Part shown: piece by piece, positions 25,584-35,462 of the stretch | Position numbering within the stretch: the stretch's first letter is position 1 | Layout of the letters: each line of letters begins with the position of its first letter | The notes under the pieces: generated by a model | Seen by the model: only the letters and a program-made list of their open reading frames with translations | Database searches by the model: none | What the model was told of the DNA's origin: nothing | Position numbers and translations under genes: made by a program | Assembly: GCF_900104795.1 (NCBI RefSeq) | Contig: NZ_FNTG01000002.1 | Coordinates: forward strand, 2,790,001-2,854,000 | Origin: Burkholderia sp. WP9 | GTDB lineage: Bacteria; Pseudomonadota; Gammaproteobacteria; Burkholderiales; Burkholderiaceae | Length of the DNA stretch: 64,000 bases | Reading direction: 5' to 3'

Positions 25584-28500
25584 ATGAATCGGCCACTGGT
25601 TCGGTTACCGTTTCGCGCAACAGGCACGGCGTCTGTGCGGAAGTGGTTCAAATGGGCGCTGGCGGCGGCGTTACTGCTCCTGCTGGCACTGGCGGCGCGC
25701 TTTTGCCAGGTCGAGATCGAAACATCGCGATTGCAGGCGCGCTATCTCTCCGAACTGACTCGCGACGTGGGTTTCTCCGTCGCCGACGGTCCCAGTCACT
25801 CCATCCGTTTTCCTCAAGCTGACAAAGGTCCCTACGACAGCCGTCTAGGCTATGCGCTGCTGCCGTCGATCCAGCAGCGCCTGCTGCAACGCGGATTCGA
25901 AGTGAGCGCTCAGGCGCGCGATTCCGAGCGGATGCTGTCGCTGGCGGATAACGGCCTCTTTCTTCCATACGAAGAAAAGGATCGGGCAGGCTTGCAACTC
26001 TTCGATGGCACGGGCGCGCCGCTCTTTTCCGCGCAGTTCCCGGGCCGCGTGTATGACAACTTCGACGCGATTCCGCCGCTCGTCGTGAATTCGCTGCTTT
26101 TTATCGAAGACCGTTATCTGCTCGATCCGGATCAGCCGAACCGCAATCCGGCAATCGACTGGGGCCGCTTCAGCCGTGCCCTGGCCGATCAGGGCGTGCG
26201 CGTGTTCAACCACCATCAGTCGCAGCCCGGCGGCAGCACGCTCGCCACGCAGATCGAAAAATTCCGCCACTCGGCAGACGGGCGCACGGCGAGCCCGCCG
26301 GAGAAATTGCGGCAGATCGCGTCGGCCTCGGTGCGCGCCTATCTGAACGGCCCGCAAACCATGCCGGCGCGCCGGCAGATCGTCGTCCACTATCTCAACT
26401 CGGTGCCGCTCGCCGCGCAGCCGGGCATCGGCGAAATCAACGGCATTGGCGATGGACTCGCCGCCTGGTACGGGCGCGATTTCAACGACATCAATCGCAT
26501 TCTGAAAGCGCCTCCGACCGAACAGAATCTGCCGGAGCAGGGCGTGGCGTTTCGCCAGGTGCTCTCGCTGATGATCGCGCAACGCGCGCCGTCGTATTTC
26601 CTGCATCACGGCTACAAAGAACTCGAACGGCTGACCGACAGTTATCTGCGGCTGCTCGCGAACGGCGGCATCGTGTCGATCCCGTTGCGCGATGCCGCGC
26701 TGTCCGCCGTGGTGGATTTGCACCGCATGCCCGCGAGAACGGCGAGCACGGAGTCCTTCGTGTCGCGCAAGGCGGTCACGTCCATGCGCTCGCATCTGCT
26801 GGCCGCGCTCGGCATTCCGAGTTTTTACGAACTCGACCGCCTCGATCTGCAGGCGAAAGGCACGCTCAACAACGCGGTGCAGCAAGCCGTGAGCGAACGC
26901 CTCGCCGCTGCCGCTACGCGCGACGGTGCGAAGGCCGCAGGTCTCGTCGGCTTCGAAATGCTGCGGGCGTCGGATGATCCTTCGAAGATCGCTTATAGCT
27001 TCACGCTGTTCGAGCGGCGCGACGGCGCTGCCCTCGTGCGTGTGCAAACCGATAGCGTCAACCAGCCGTTCGATATCAATTCCGGCGCGCGGCTCAATCT
27101 CGGTTCGACGGCGAAACTGCGTACCGTGGTGACGTATTTGCAGATCGTCTCAGATCTGCACAAGCGTTATGCGCCGCTGAGCACAGCGGAGCTGAAAGCC
27201 GTCAAGTACGATCCGAACGACCAGCTCACGCGCTGGTCGCTCGATTATCTTGCGCACACATCGGACCGCTCGCTGCAAGCCATGCTCGACGCTGCCGTGG
27301 AGCGCAAGTACTCGGCCAGTCCCGGCGAAACCTTCTATACGGGCGGCGGCGCGCAGACCTTCAACAATTTCGAATCCGACGACAACAGCCGCATCCTGAC
27401 CGTGCATCGCGCATTCCAGCATTCGGTGAATCTGGTTTTCGTGCGTTTGATGCGCGACATCGTTCATTACGAAATGGTGCAGACCACCGGGCCGTCGTCG
27501 CAATGGCTGGGCGATCCGCAGATCCGCAAGATGTATCTGATGCGCTTCGCCGATCAGGAAAGCCGCGTGTACATGAATCGTTTCTATACGAAGTACCACG
27601 GCAAGACGCGCGACCAGGCGTTGGCGCTGCTGCTGCTCGGCGTGCGCAAATCGCCGCCCAAAGTGGCGACGGTGTTACGCAGCGTCGCGCCCGACGAGTC
27701 GAATGCATGGTTCAACGCGCAGATGCGCGCGGCGCTGAAAAACACGCCCGCCGCCTCCGTGCTCGACGACGAGGATCTGGGGAATCTGTATGCCAAATAC
27801 GCGATTGACCGCTTCAATCTGAACGACCGCGGCTACATCTCCAGCGTGCATCCGCTCGAACTGTGGACGCTCAACTATCTGCGCGAGCATCCCGGCGCCA
27901 CGCTCGACCAGATTCAGAGCGCGAGCCGCGACGTGCGTCTGTCGACGTATTCATGGCTCTTCAAGACGCGCTATCACGCCACGCAAGACCGCCGCATCAA
28001 GCGGATGGTCGAACTGCGCGCGTACGATGCCATCGGCAAATCGTGGCAGGCGCTCGGTTATCCGTTTGCGACGCTCACACCTTCGTATGCGGCTGCAATC
28101 GGCGCGTCGGGCGATCGGCCCGCCGCGCTCGCGCAACTGATCGGCGTGATTGCCAACAATGGCAACAAGGTGCCGACCGAAAGCCTCACGCAACTCGACT
28201 TCGCGAAAGACACGCCTTACGAAACGCATTTCCAGCGCGCGGCGGTGGCGCCGCAACAGCAGTTGTCGCCGGAAATCGCCGGCGTGGTGAAAGTGCTGTT
28301 GCGTGACGTAGTGACGGGCGGCACCGCGAAACGTCTTGCGCAAGGCATGACATTCCCCGATGGCCAGACCCTGGAGGTGTACGGCAAGACCGGCACCGGC
28401 GATCAGCGCTTCAATGTGTTCGCCAAAGGCGCTCGTCTGATCGAGTCGCGCAAGGTGAACCGCAGCGCGACCTTCGTGTTCGCGATGGGCGACCGTTTCT

Positions 28501-28664
28501 ACGGCACCTTGACCGCGTGGGTGCATGAACCGTATGCCGCGCATTACGAGTTCACGAGCGCGCTATCGGTGCAGTTGCTAAAGTCGATGGCGCCGGTGTT
28601 GCAGCCGTTGCTGGACAACCCGCCTGCAAAGACCGCGTCTGTGAGGAAGGTGGCGGCGCAATGA
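25584..28664 (+). CDS. Divergent class A penicillin-binding protein (transglycosylase/transpeptidase)
   Basis: A 1026-residue membrane-anchored peptidoglycan synthase candidate. One signal anchor is at about 20-40. A GT51-like region has FIEDRYLLDP and GGSTLATQIEK; the usual His in the EDRxFxxHxG motif is replaced. The penicillin-binding half has SxxK in GSTAKLRT, SxN in HSVNLVF and KTG in YGKTGTG, so transpeptidase residues are intact. It is longer and more divergent than PBP1a/1b. GGGGAGAG precedes ATG 25584. It appears monocistronic. Confidence 0.85.
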   Translation: MNRPLVRLPFRATGTASVRKWFKWALAAALLLLLALAARFCQVEIETSRLQARYLSELTRDVGFSVADGPSHSIRFPQADKGPYDSRLGYALLPSIQQRLLQRGFEVSAQARDSERMLSLADNGLFLPYEEKDRAGLQLFDGTGAPLFSAQFPGRVYDNFDAIPPLVVNSLLFIEDRYLLDPDQPNRNPAIDWGRFSRALADQGVRVFNHHQSQPGGSTLATQIEKFRHSADGRTASPPEKLRQIASASVRAYLNGPQTMPARRQIVVHYLNSVPLAAQPGIGEINGIGDGLAAWYGRDFNDINRILKAPPTEQNLPEQGVAFRQVLSLMIAQRAPSYFLHHGYKELERLTDSYLRLLANGGIVSIPLRDAALSAVVDLHRMPARTASTESFVSRKAVTSMRSHLLAALGIPSFYELDRLDLQAKGTLNNAVQQAVSERLAAAATRDGAKAAGLVGFEMLRASDDPSKIAYSFTLFERRDGAALVRVQTDSVNQPFDINSGARLNLGSTAKLRTVVTYLQIVSDLHKRYAPLSTAELKAVKYDPNDQLTRWSLDYLAHTSDRSLQAMLDAAVERKYSASPGETFYTGGGAQTFNNFESDDNSRILTVHRAFQHSVNLVFVRLMRDIVHYEMVQTTGPSSQWLGDPQIRKMYLMRFADQESRVYMNRFYTKYHGKTRDQALALLLLGVRKSPPKVATVLRSVAPDESNAWFNAQMRAALKNTPAASVLDDEDLGNLYAKYAIDRFNLNDRGYISSVHPLELWTLNYLREHPGATLDQIQSASRDVRLSTYSWLFKTRYHATQDRRIKRMVELRAYDAIGKSWQALGYPFATLTPSYAAAIGASGDRPAALAQLIGVIANNGNKVPTESLTQLDFAKDTPYETHFQRAAVAPQQQLSPEIAGVVKVLLRDVVTGGTAKRLAQGMTFPDGQTLEVYGKTGTGDQRFNVFAKGARLIESRKVNRSATFVFAMGDRFYGTLTAWVHEPYAAHYEFTSALSVQLLKSMAPVLQPLLDNPPAKTASVRKVAAQ

Positions 28665-28694
28665 GCGCGAGTGAAAAGTGCCGGTGCTGATGAA

Positions 28695-29933
28695 TCACGC
28701 CGGCGTCTGATAAACCGTCTCCGCCGCCGGTTTGAGGAATAGCTCGTGCACCGGCGCGAAATGCGCATAGAGCGGCAGAATCGCGCCGCCCATTGCGCGC
28801 GCATCGGCTCCGATTGCGCCTTCCAGCAATTGCGGCCGCACCATGCCTTCCCATTCGAAACGGTCGAGCACGCGCTCGGTGCGTCGAATGATTTCCCGCA
28901 CCAGTTGCCGGTCGAGTTCGCCGTCGATCACGATCGCTTCGAGGTCGAGCAACGCGGCCGCATTGGTCAGCGCGTTGGCGATCGCCGGGCACGCGCTGTC
29001 GAGCCATTGTTCGGTGTGCCGCCACATTTCCGGCGACAACGCGCGATGATCGTGCGCGGCCGCGGCCGGTGCGCCCGCATCGTTCAAGAGCTTTTCGAGC
29101 ACGAAGCCCGAGGCCGCGTGCAGCAACTGGCGCGCGGGTTTGCGCGGGCCGCCTTCGCGCAACGGAATCGAGCCGACCGCGCCCGCGTTATCGTGCGGGC
29201 CGCCGTGCAAACGGCCGTCGATCACGAGGCCGCCGCCGATAAACGTGCCGACGAACAGATACAGAAAGTTGTGGATGCCGCGGCCCTGGCCCATCACGAG
29301 TTCGGCGGCGCAGGCGGCCGTGGTGTCTTTGGCGAACTCGACGGGCAGGCCCGTCATGGTGGCGATGCGCGAGCGCAGATCGATCTCATGCCACGCCTCC
29401 AGCGCGTCCGGCGGCGCGCCTAAAAAATCGCGCCAGCCGCCGAGCCACAAGGGCGCCGCGACGCCTACGCCGACCACCTGGCTGGCCTTCGCGCCGAGCG
29501 ACTGGTTCACGCGCGCCAGCTTGCTTTCGAGCGCGGGAAACAGCGTGCGCGGATCGGGGTACGCGTATTCGAAGACATCGCGATGCACGACATGGCCGGC
29601 AAAATCCATGGCCAGCACGTCGAGACTGCGGCGTCCCACCTTGATGCCGATGGTGTACGCGCCTTGCGCGCGCAACGCGATCGGCACCGACGGCTGGCCG
29701 ATCCTGCCGCGCACCCGCGCCTGCTTTTCGAGCAGCCCGTCGTCGATGAGGCGCTCGACGATCATCGACACCGTCTGCATGGAAAGACGCGTGAGGCGGC
29801 TCACGTCGGCTTTCGGCAGCGGCCCATGCAAGCGGATCGCCTGCAGGACGATGCGCTCGTTGAATTGCCGCATGCCGACCTGATTCGAGCCGACCGTGCG
29901 TTTGAGAGGCGAGCGGGTGCCGGTGGTGTCCAT
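28695..29933 (-). CDS. ROK family transcriptional regulator
   Basis: A 412-residue regulator: an N-terminal winged helix at about 25-80 (LPKADVSRLTRLSMQTVSMIVERLIDDGLL split over helices) and a C-terminal ROK sugar-kinase-like domain with FVGTFIGGGLVIDGRLHGG. The zinc-binding cysteine cluster usual in ROK proteins is not seen after this motif. It lies just downstream of the frcBCA-like transporter genes on the same strand and is the likely sugar-responsive repressor of that operon. Confidence 0.9.
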   Translation of the reverse strand: MDTTGTRSPLKRTVGSNQVGMRQFNERIVLQAIRLHGPLPKADVSRLTRLSMQTVSMIVERLIDDGLLEKQARVRGRIGQPSVPIALRAQGAYTIGIKVGRRSLDVLAMDFAGHVVHRDVFEYAYPDPRTLFPALESKLARVNQSLGAKASQVVGVGVAAPLWLGGWRDFLGAPPDALEAWHEIDLRSRIATMTGLPVEFAKDTTAACAAELVMGQGRGIHNFLYLFVGTFIGGGLVIDGRLHGGPHDNAGAVGSIPLREGGPRKPARQLLHAASGFVLEKLLNDAGAPAAAAHDHRALSPEMWRHTEQWLDSACPAIANALTNAAALLDLEAIVIDGELDRQLVREIIRRTERVLDRFEWEGMVRPQLLEGAIGADARAMGGAILPLYAHFAPVHELFLKPAAETVYQTPA

Positions 29934-29963
29934 GGTGGGAGCCCGCTCAGCAGGGTGCGTAGA

Positions 29964-30761
29964 TCATGCAATCGCCTTGACGTCGGCTTCCTTTGCGCCC
30001 GTCATGATTGCCACAGCCTCCGACATATGAATGTCCTTCCGGTTCACGAGCGCCGCGCGCCGGCCGAGTCGCTGGATATGGATACGGTCCGCGATCTCGA
30101 ACACGTGTGGCATGTTGTGGCTGATGAGGATCACGGGCAAGCCGCGATCGCGCACGCGGCGGATCAGTTCCAGCACCATGTTGCCTTCCTTCACGCCGAG
30201 GGCGGCGGTGGGTTCGTCGAGAATCACCACGTGCCGCGCGAACGCCGCGCTGCGCGCCACGGCCACACCCTGGCGCTGGCCGCCCGAGAGCGTTTCGACC
30301 GCCTGACGCATCGAGCGGATACCGATCTGCAGGTCCTTCATATGCGCGGTCGCTTCGTCCAGCATGCGGCGTTTGTCGATCATCTTGAAGATGGAGCCGC
30401 GCCAGCCGGGTTTGAGCAGTTCGCGGGCGAGAAACAGGTTTTCGGCGATGCTCATGGCCGGCGCCACCGCGAGTTCTTGATACACCGTTTCGATGCCTTG
30501 CGCGCGGGCATCCAGCGGGCTGCGGAATTTGACCGGCTTGCCGTCGAGCAGAATCTCGCCTTCGTCTGGCACGGTGGCGCCGGAAAGGGCTTTGATCAAC
30601 GACGATTTGCCGGCGCCGTTATCGCCGATCACGGCCATGATCTCGCCGGGCAGCACTTCGAAATCGCAACCGTCGAGCGCGGTCACGTTGCCATAGCGTT
30701 TGATGAGGCCGCGTGCCTGCAGAACGGGCATTGCGGTTGAAGCGGAAGTGTTTGTCGACAT
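29964..30761 (-). CDS. frcA: Sugar ABC transporter ATP-binding protein (FrcA-like)
   Basis: A 265-residue single-domain ATPase of the CUT2 type, unlike the duplicated RbsA. It has Walker A GDNGAGKSS, signature LSGGQRQG, and Walker B VVILDEPTAAL, followed by the switch His in LISHNMPH. Single-domain CUT2 ATPases are typical of fructose/ribose-type FrcBCA systems. GGAG precedes ATG 30761 by six bases. A dispersed repeat fills the gap to the permease gene. Substrate (fructose, ribose or related) is inferred from similarity and the ROK neighbour. Confidence 0.9.
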   Translation of the reverse strand: MSTNTSASTAMPVLQARGLIKRYGNVTALDGCDFEVLPGEIMAVIGDNGAGKSSLIKALSGATVPDEGEILLDGKPVKFRSPLDARAQGIETVYQELAVAPAMSIAENLFLARELLKPGWRGSIFKMIDKRRMLDEATAHMKDLQIGIRSMRQAVETLSGGQRQGVAVARSAAFARHVVILDEPTAALGVKEGNMVLELIRRVRDRGLPVILISHNMPHVFEIADRIHIQRLGRRAALVNRKDIHMSEAVAIMTGAKEADVKAIA

Positions 30762-30770
30762 GACGGGCTC

Positions 30771-30838
30771 CATGTACGTAGTGCGGTCGGCCTGACTCAG
30801 CGCTTTAGCGCTTACTCCGGCCCCATGCACGTAGTGCG
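30771..30838 (-). repeat. Dispersed intergenic repeat, copy A (between frcC and frcA)
   Basis: On the minus strand this spacer reads GCATGGGGCCGGAGTAAGCG, then CTAAAGCGCTGAGTC and AGGCCGAC. It is flanked by a 16-base direct repeat with one mismatch (CCATGTACGTAGTGCG at 30771, CCATGCACGTAGTGCG at 30823). The core matches a second element at 40198-40233 in the other sugar operon. It contains the palindromic pair AGCGCT-AA-AGCGCT and can fold. Confidence 0.7.
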
Positions 30839-30845
30839 ATTGCGT

Positions 30846-31832
30846 TCAACCGCGACGATGGGAAAGTTTGTCCGCGGCTACGGCAAGAATCACCAGCATG
30901 CCGGTGATCAACACCTGGTAGACCGAAGAAACGCCGATCAACGTCAGACCATTGCGGAACACGCCGACAATCAGCGCGCCGAGCAGCGTGCCGACAATCG
31001 AGCCGCGTCCGCCGAACAGACTCGTGCCGCCGAGCACGACCGCGGTAATGCTGTCGAGGTTCTCGGTTTGTCCCGCCTGCGGATCGCCCACGCCGGTGCG
31101 CGACACGGACAGCAATGCGGCAATGCCGTAGATCGCGCCGGCCAGCGAATACACGGTCAGCAGGATCTTCTGCGACGACAGGCCCATCAGGCGCGCGGCC
31201 TCGGGGTTGTTGCCGAGCGCATAGAGATGACGCCCGGGCACCGTATCGCGCAACACGAACCAGGTGGCCAGATACATCAGCAGGGTGAGCACGGTGCCGT
31301 ACGTGACATCCGCGGGCCCGAGCTTGAACGTATTGCCGAAGAACATGATCGCGTCCGGCAGGTTCGACACGCTCTCGGCGTTCGAATAGATCTGCGTGAG
31401 CGCAAAAGCGATATTCAGCGTGCCCAGCGTGACGATGAAAGCGGGCAGTTTGATGCGCGTGATGAGCACGCCGTTGAGCGCGCCGAACAGCGTGCTCGCA
31501 CCGATCCCGCACAGGATCGCGAGGACTGGCGGCACGCCCAGCGTGACCGCGAATTTGGTCATGATGATCGAGCCGAACGCCATCACCATGCCGCACGAAA
31601 GATCGATGCCGCCGGTCAGCACGATCAGCGTCTGGCCGATGGCGATGACCGCGACCACCATGGTTTGCTGCAGGATCAGCGAGAGGTTCTGGAACGACAG
31701 GAAGCGGCTGCTCTGCGAGATGAAGAAGCCGCAAGCCAGGACCAGTGCGATGAGTGGCCCGACCTCGGCAAGCGATGGCATGCGCTCGGCGAACGAGCGG
31801 GAATGGCCGGCGGGCGCGGATGGAGTCGACAT
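30846..31832 (-). CDS. frcC: Sugar ABC transporter permease (FrcC-like)
   Basis: A 328-residue inner-membrane permease of the ribose/xylose/fructose (CUT2) type, with about eight to ten hydrophobic segments. The family motif VLTGGIDLSCGMVMAFGS is at residues about 70-87, and NNPEAARLMGL marks the ATPase-contact loop. It pairs with FrcA and FrcB in the order binding protein, permease, ATPase. The gap to frcB contains a strong hairpin. Confidence 0.92.
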   Translation of the reverse strand: MSTPSAPAGHSRSFAERMPSLAEVGPLIALVLACGFFISQSSRFLSFQNLSLILQQTMVVAVIAIGQTLIVLTGGIDLSCGMVMAFGSIIMTKFAVTLGVPPVLAILCGIGASTLFGALNGVLITRIKLPAFIVTLGTLNIAFALTQIYSNAESVSNLPDAIMFFGNTFKLGPADVTYGTVLTLLMYLATWFVLRDTVPGRHLYALGNNPEAARLMGLSSQKILLTVYSLAGAIYGIAALLSVSRTGVGDPQAGQTENLDSITAVVLGGTSLFGGRGSIVGTLLGALIVGVFRNGLTLIGVSSVYQVLITGMLVILAVAADKLSHRRG

Positions 31833-31887
31833 GATGGATAACCTCGATGCATGAGCGTGGCGCGTCGGCCACGCGGCAATTCCGATG

Positions 31888-31909
31888 GCGGCCCGCCGAA
31901 GCGGGCCGC
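31888..31909 (-). other. Intercistronic hairpin with UUCG tetraloop after frcB
   Basis: A perfect 9-bp stem GCGGCCCGC with its complement. On the transcribed minus strand the loop is UUCG closed by C-G, an exceptionally stable tetraloop. There is no T run, so it is unlikely to terminate; protection of the binding-protein mRNA from 3' decay is the likely role. Confidence 0.75.
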
Positions 31910-31929
31910 TCTGTTCAATGCAATGCGCG

Positions 31930-32934
31930 TTACTTGTTGCCCCAACAGTTGTCGAGGCCGAACTTGGTGTCCTTGCTGTCGATGCCGGACATCGGTTTGT
32001 CGGTGATCAGCGTCACGCCGGTGTCCTGATAGCCGGAGACCTTCTTGCCGGTCTTCGCGTATTCGACGCCGGCCGTCACGCCGAGCGAAGCCATCTTGAG
32101 CGGATATTGCTGCGAGGTCGCGGCGATGGCGCCCGCCTTGACGTTGCGCACGCCTTCACAGCCGCCGTCGATCGAGACGATCATCACGTCTTTATCCTTG
32201 CCCGCCGCCTTGAGCGCGCGGTAGGCGCCCGCTGCGGCCGGTTCGTTGATCGTGTAGACCACGTTGATGTCGGGCGATTTCTGCAGGCAGTTTTCCATCG
32301 CCGTCTGGCCCTTGGCCTGATCGCCGCGGGTGTCCTGGCTGCAGACCACCGATGGATCGCCCGGCTTCACGCCGAAGCCTTCCAGGAAGCCGTTATGCCG
32401 CAGCACGCCGACCGAGACGCCGGGCGCGAGATCGAGTGTGGCGATCTTCGCGGGCTTGCCGTTCAGCGCCGCTTTCGCGTATTTGCCGATCAGCACGCCG
32501 GCCTTGAAGTTGTCGGTGGCGAAGAGGGCGTCCGTGGCGTCTTGCGGATCGGTCGGCGTGTCGAGCGCGACCACCATCACGCCGGCGGCGCGCGCTTTCT
32601 TGATGCTCGGCACGATCGCCTTGGTGTCGCTCGGCGTGATCAGAATCGCTTTCGCGCCGGCCGTCATCATGTTTTCGATGGCGGTGACCTGGCTCGCGTT
32701 GTCGCCGTCGAACTTGCCCGCGGCCGTGATGAGCTTCGCGCCGTCTTTCGAGGCGGCCGCTTCGGCGCCCTGTTTCATCTTCACGAAGAACGGGTTGGTG
32801 TCGGTCTTGGTGATCAGGCCGACGACAGGCTGGTCGGCCGCCTGGCTCGCGCTCGCACACCATACCGCCGATGCCGCGACGCACATCGACACGATTTTCC
32901 TGGCGACAGGAAGCCTGCGGGAATTCAGATTCAT
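31930..32934 (-). CDS. frcB: Sugar ABC transporter substrate-binding protein (FrcB-like)
   Basis: A 334-residue periplasmic binding protein. A signal peptide covers about residues 1-33 (ends ASASQA before ADQPVVG). The mature protein is the type 1 periplasmic fold: [37 protein letters not shown] and SIDGGCEG line the ligand pocket as in fructose/ribose-binding proteins. It is the first gene of the operon, preceded by an upstream inverted repeat and followed by a stabilising hairpin, fitting its expected excess over the membrane parts. Confidence 0.92.
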   Translation of the reverse strand: MNLNSRRLPVARKIVSMCVAASAVWCASASQAADQPVVGLITKTDTNPFFVKMKQGAEAAASKDGAKLITAAGKFDGDNASQVTAIENMMTAGAKAILITPSDTKAIVPSIKKARAAGVMVVALDTPTDPQDATDALFATDNFKAGVLIGKYAKAALNGKPAKIATLDLAPGVSVGVLRHNGFLEGFGVKPGDPSVVCSQDTRGDQAKGQTAMENCLQKSPDINVVYTINEPAAAGAYRALKAAGKDKDVMIVSIDGGCEGVRNVKAGAIAATSQQYPLKMASLGVTAGVEYAKTGKKVSGYQDTGVTLITDKPMSGIDSKDTKFGLDNCWGNK

Positions 32935-33076
32935 GGGACGCTCCTCCGGTTCTTGGCAACGACGTTGTGGACTGCTGGCGGCTGCCCGCGCGAACGCTGC
33001 GCGCTGACAACCTGGTTTGCGGCTCGATGCGAGCGAGGCGGGTTGGAAAAACCTGGGCCGGCTCGATTCGGACCAC

Positions 33077-33099
33077 CTAAATCACTTTGGTTGATTTAG
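33077..33099. promoter_or_regulatory. Candidate ROK operator upstream of frcB
   Basis: CTAAATCA and TGATTTAG form a perfect 8-bp inverted repeat around a 7-base spacer, about 143 bases upstream of the frcB start. It is A/T-rich in a G/C-rich context. Its position before the first gene of an operon that ends in a ROK regulator makes it the best operator candidate there. Confidence 0.6.
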
Positions 33100-33401
33100 T
33101 ACAGCAGGCGCGCCGACTCTCGTCAAGGAAACGATCAGCGGGGACAGTGACGGGGGAAAACCTGCCGGAAGGCTGCGAGCCATGCTCAGCGGGGCTTGCA
33201 TCGTTTGATGCGATGCAAGATCGAGCCGCCGGGCTTGGGGAAAGTCCTGGCTCGCGTGAAAGCTAATTGAAGGCTGAATGAGATTTTAGCGACCGCAAAT
33301 CACGTTGCGTCGCGAGGGAAATTCAGCGGTTCCCGAGATGCGCGGCTCGCGTGGCGGCGATTGAATGATCGCCTCCAACGCGAGGTCCGCGGCGCATGCG
33401 C
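33100..33401. other. Intergenic remainder between frcB promoter and ycgR-like gene
   Basis: About 300 bases beyond the operator candidate and up to the 3' end of the PilZ gene. I see no gene, strong hairpin or repeat in it. Confidence 0.5.
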
Positions 33402-34166
33402 TTATCGACGCGGCGCGAGCGTTTGCCGCCGGGTTTCCAGTTGCGTGACGACGCGTTGCAAGGTCCGCTCGGCCGGCCCCGGCGTCGCGACGAACTTGCA
33501 GCCGATCACAAAGCGCCGATCGCCCTTCGCCGTGCTCACCTGGCGCGGCGCGACGATTTCCAGATCGAGTCGCAGCGTGCCGAAGCTGCCGAGTTGCAAC
33601 GCGACGTCGCGCAGAACCGTGCCGCTTTCGAGCGAACCGAAGCGTTCATCAGCCGTCTTTAATGCGATGCCGCCTAGCGACAGGTCCTGCAATTCCAGCC
33701 GGAACGAATCACCGTCCGCATAGCGGCCGCTTGCGATGTACGGGTCGAGCACGGGCGTTTGCACGCGGAAGAATTCGCGGCGTTGAACGTAGTAGAGCAA
33801 CGACGGGAATGGCGCTTCGAACGCCGGCAGTCCGTCGAATACGACAGGCGTGGCGCCGACGGTGGTGAACTCGGTGCGAATGCCGCCCGGCAGGCTGCGG
33901 AACGTCAGTTGCCGTGCAGCGGGCAGCGCAGTGTTGTCGTCGGCCACGCTGCCTGTATCGAAGATAAAACGTGCATTGCGCGAGTCGACGTCGAGGATTT
34001 GCGTGACGATTTGCCGGCCGCCGAATTCGACCGTGACGAAGTCCTGTCCGGCCGCGAGGTTGCGCAGACAAACGGCGATTTGCAAGGGGTGGCGCTGCGC
34101 GAAATTCGAGTCGATGTCGTGGGCGTGGTCGGAGACTTCAGCGTCCTGCAAGAGATCGGCAATCAT
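33402..34166 (-). CDS. ycgR: YcgR-like flagellar brake protein (PilZ domain)
   Basis: A 254-residue cytoplasmic c-di-GMP effector. The N-terminal YcgR domain occupies residues 1 to about 115. The PilZ domain starts at YYVQRREFFRVQTP, giving the RxxxR-type c-di-GMP motif, and continues with LQDLSLGGIAL, the D/NxSxxG motif. Both ligand motifs are intact. YcgR proteins bind c-di-GMP and slow the flagellar motor. It is not beside flagellar genes, but a MotAB-like module lies about 10 kb away. The start at 34166 lacks a strong ribosome binding site. Confidence 0.85.
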   Translation of the reverse strand: MIADLLQDAEVSDHAHDIDSNFAQRHPLQIAVCLRNLAAGQDFVTVEFGGRQIVTQILDVDSRNARFIFDTGSVADDNTALPAARQLTFRSLPGGIRTEFTTVGATPVVFDGLPAFEAPFPSLLYYVQRREFFRVQTPVLDPYIASGRYADGDSFRLELQDLSLGGIALKTADERFGSLESGTVLRDVALQLGSFGTLRLDLEIVAPRQVSTAKGDRRFVIGCKFVATPGPAERTLQRVVTQLETRRQTLAPRR

Positions 34167-34430
34167 TTGGAATTTCCATGCGTGTGATGGCCTTGGCCTG
34201 GCCAGTTGGGGAGCGCGGGCGGCCTCTCGGTCGCGGCGGCGCTCGGCCTTTGCCTGCTTGTTTGCAGGGACCGTGCCAACTGCATGGAAGAGTGGGCGCA
34301 ACGCGGCGCGCATGGTGTCGAAGCGCTTGCCGTGGGCGTTTGCGGACGTTCGCGGGTGCCGCGTCGGGGCGCCGGTGGTGCGCGTAGGGAGGTTTCGCTA
34401 CGTAACGTCCGAGATGCTGTTACGGCCACA

Positions 34431-35462
34431 TCACCGCGAACGCGGCACGCCGGTGGATGCGCGCACAACGAGTTCGGGCGGCGAGGAAATCCGCATCGGC
34501 ACGCTGGTGGCGTCGCGTCCCGCCTGTCCATACGACGACTCGATCAGTTCGCGCAACAGCGAGACCGCAAGTTCGGCGACTTCGGCCGTCGGCACGGCAA
34601 CCGTCGTCAGCGCGGGGCGCGACTCGCGCGCGAGCTGGATGTCGGTAATGCCGATCACGGAAAGGTCCGCCGGCACGTTCAGGCCGAGGTCGGCGGCGGC
34701 GTGCATCGCGCCGAGCGCGGGCAGGTCGTTGGTCGAGAAGATCGCGGTGAGCTTCGGATCGCTTTCGAGCAGCGCGCGTGCTGCGGCATAGCCGCCCTGG
34801 ATCGTATCGGCCGCGTGTTTCACCCGGCTTTTCGGCGCGCCACCCGCGCGCAGCGCGTCGACGAAACCTTCGTAACGCGCCGCGTGAATGCCCGAGGCCT
34901 TACTGCCGACAATCGCGCCAATTCGCCGATGACCAAGCTCCAGCAAATGCGTACCGGCCAGTTCGCCCGCGCGCCGGAAATCGACCGCGACACACGGCAA
35001 ACCCGGCGGCTCGTCAGGCCGCTCCCACATGCACAGAACCACGGGTGTGCCGCGTGATTCGGTCGTATGAAGATCGGCAAAGTCGAGGTTCGCATTCGTC
35101 ACGAGCACGCCCTCGGAGAGCGTGCCGGCAATCTGGTCGAGATATGCGCGGCCGGTCAGCGGATCTTCGTTCGTATTGCAGATGATCACGAAGTGGCCGC
35201 TCGTGCGCGCCGCGCGTTCGACGGCGAGCGCGAACTCCGGATAGAACGGGTTGGCGATGCTCGACACCATCAGCGCGAGCGTCGGCGCGCGACCTTCGGC
35301 GAGTGCGCGCGCGGCGAGATGCGGGCGGTAGCCGAGCGCGTCGACCGCGTCGAGCACGCGTTGCCGGGTGGTCGCGCCAACCCGGCCGCGATTGCGCAGC
35401 ACGTTGGATACCGTGGCAGGTGTGACGCCGGCATGGCGGGCGACTTCGCTGAGTGTGGGCAT
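34431..35462 (-). CDS. LacI family transcriptional regulator
   Basis: A 343-residue repressor. The LacI headpiece is at residues 2-50 (TLSEVARHAGVTPATVSNVLR, then the hinge GYRPHLAARALAEGR), followed by the type 1 periplasmic-binding effector domain. It is divergent from the GH42/ABC operon starting at 35655, and a perfect 16-bp palindrome lies between the two start codons. It most likely represses that operon and itself, with a galactoside as inducer. Start 35462 gives the canonical N-terminus. Confidence 0.93.
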   Translation of the reverse strand: MPTLSEVARHAGVTPATVSNVLRNRGRVGATTRQRVLDAVDALGYRPHLAARALAEGRAPTLALMVSSIANPFYPEFALAVERAARTSGHFVIICNTNEDPLTGRAYLDQIAGTLSEGVLVTNANLDFADLHTTESRGTPVVLCMWERPDEPPGLPCVAVDFRRAGELAGTHLLELGHRRIGAIVGSKASGIHAARYEGFVDALRAGGAPKSRVKHAADTIQGGYAAARALLESDPKLTAIFSTNDLPALGAMHAAADLGLNVPADLSVIGITDIQLARESRPALTTVAVPTAEVAELAVSLLRELIESSYGQAGRDATSVPMRISSPPELVVRASTGVPRSR

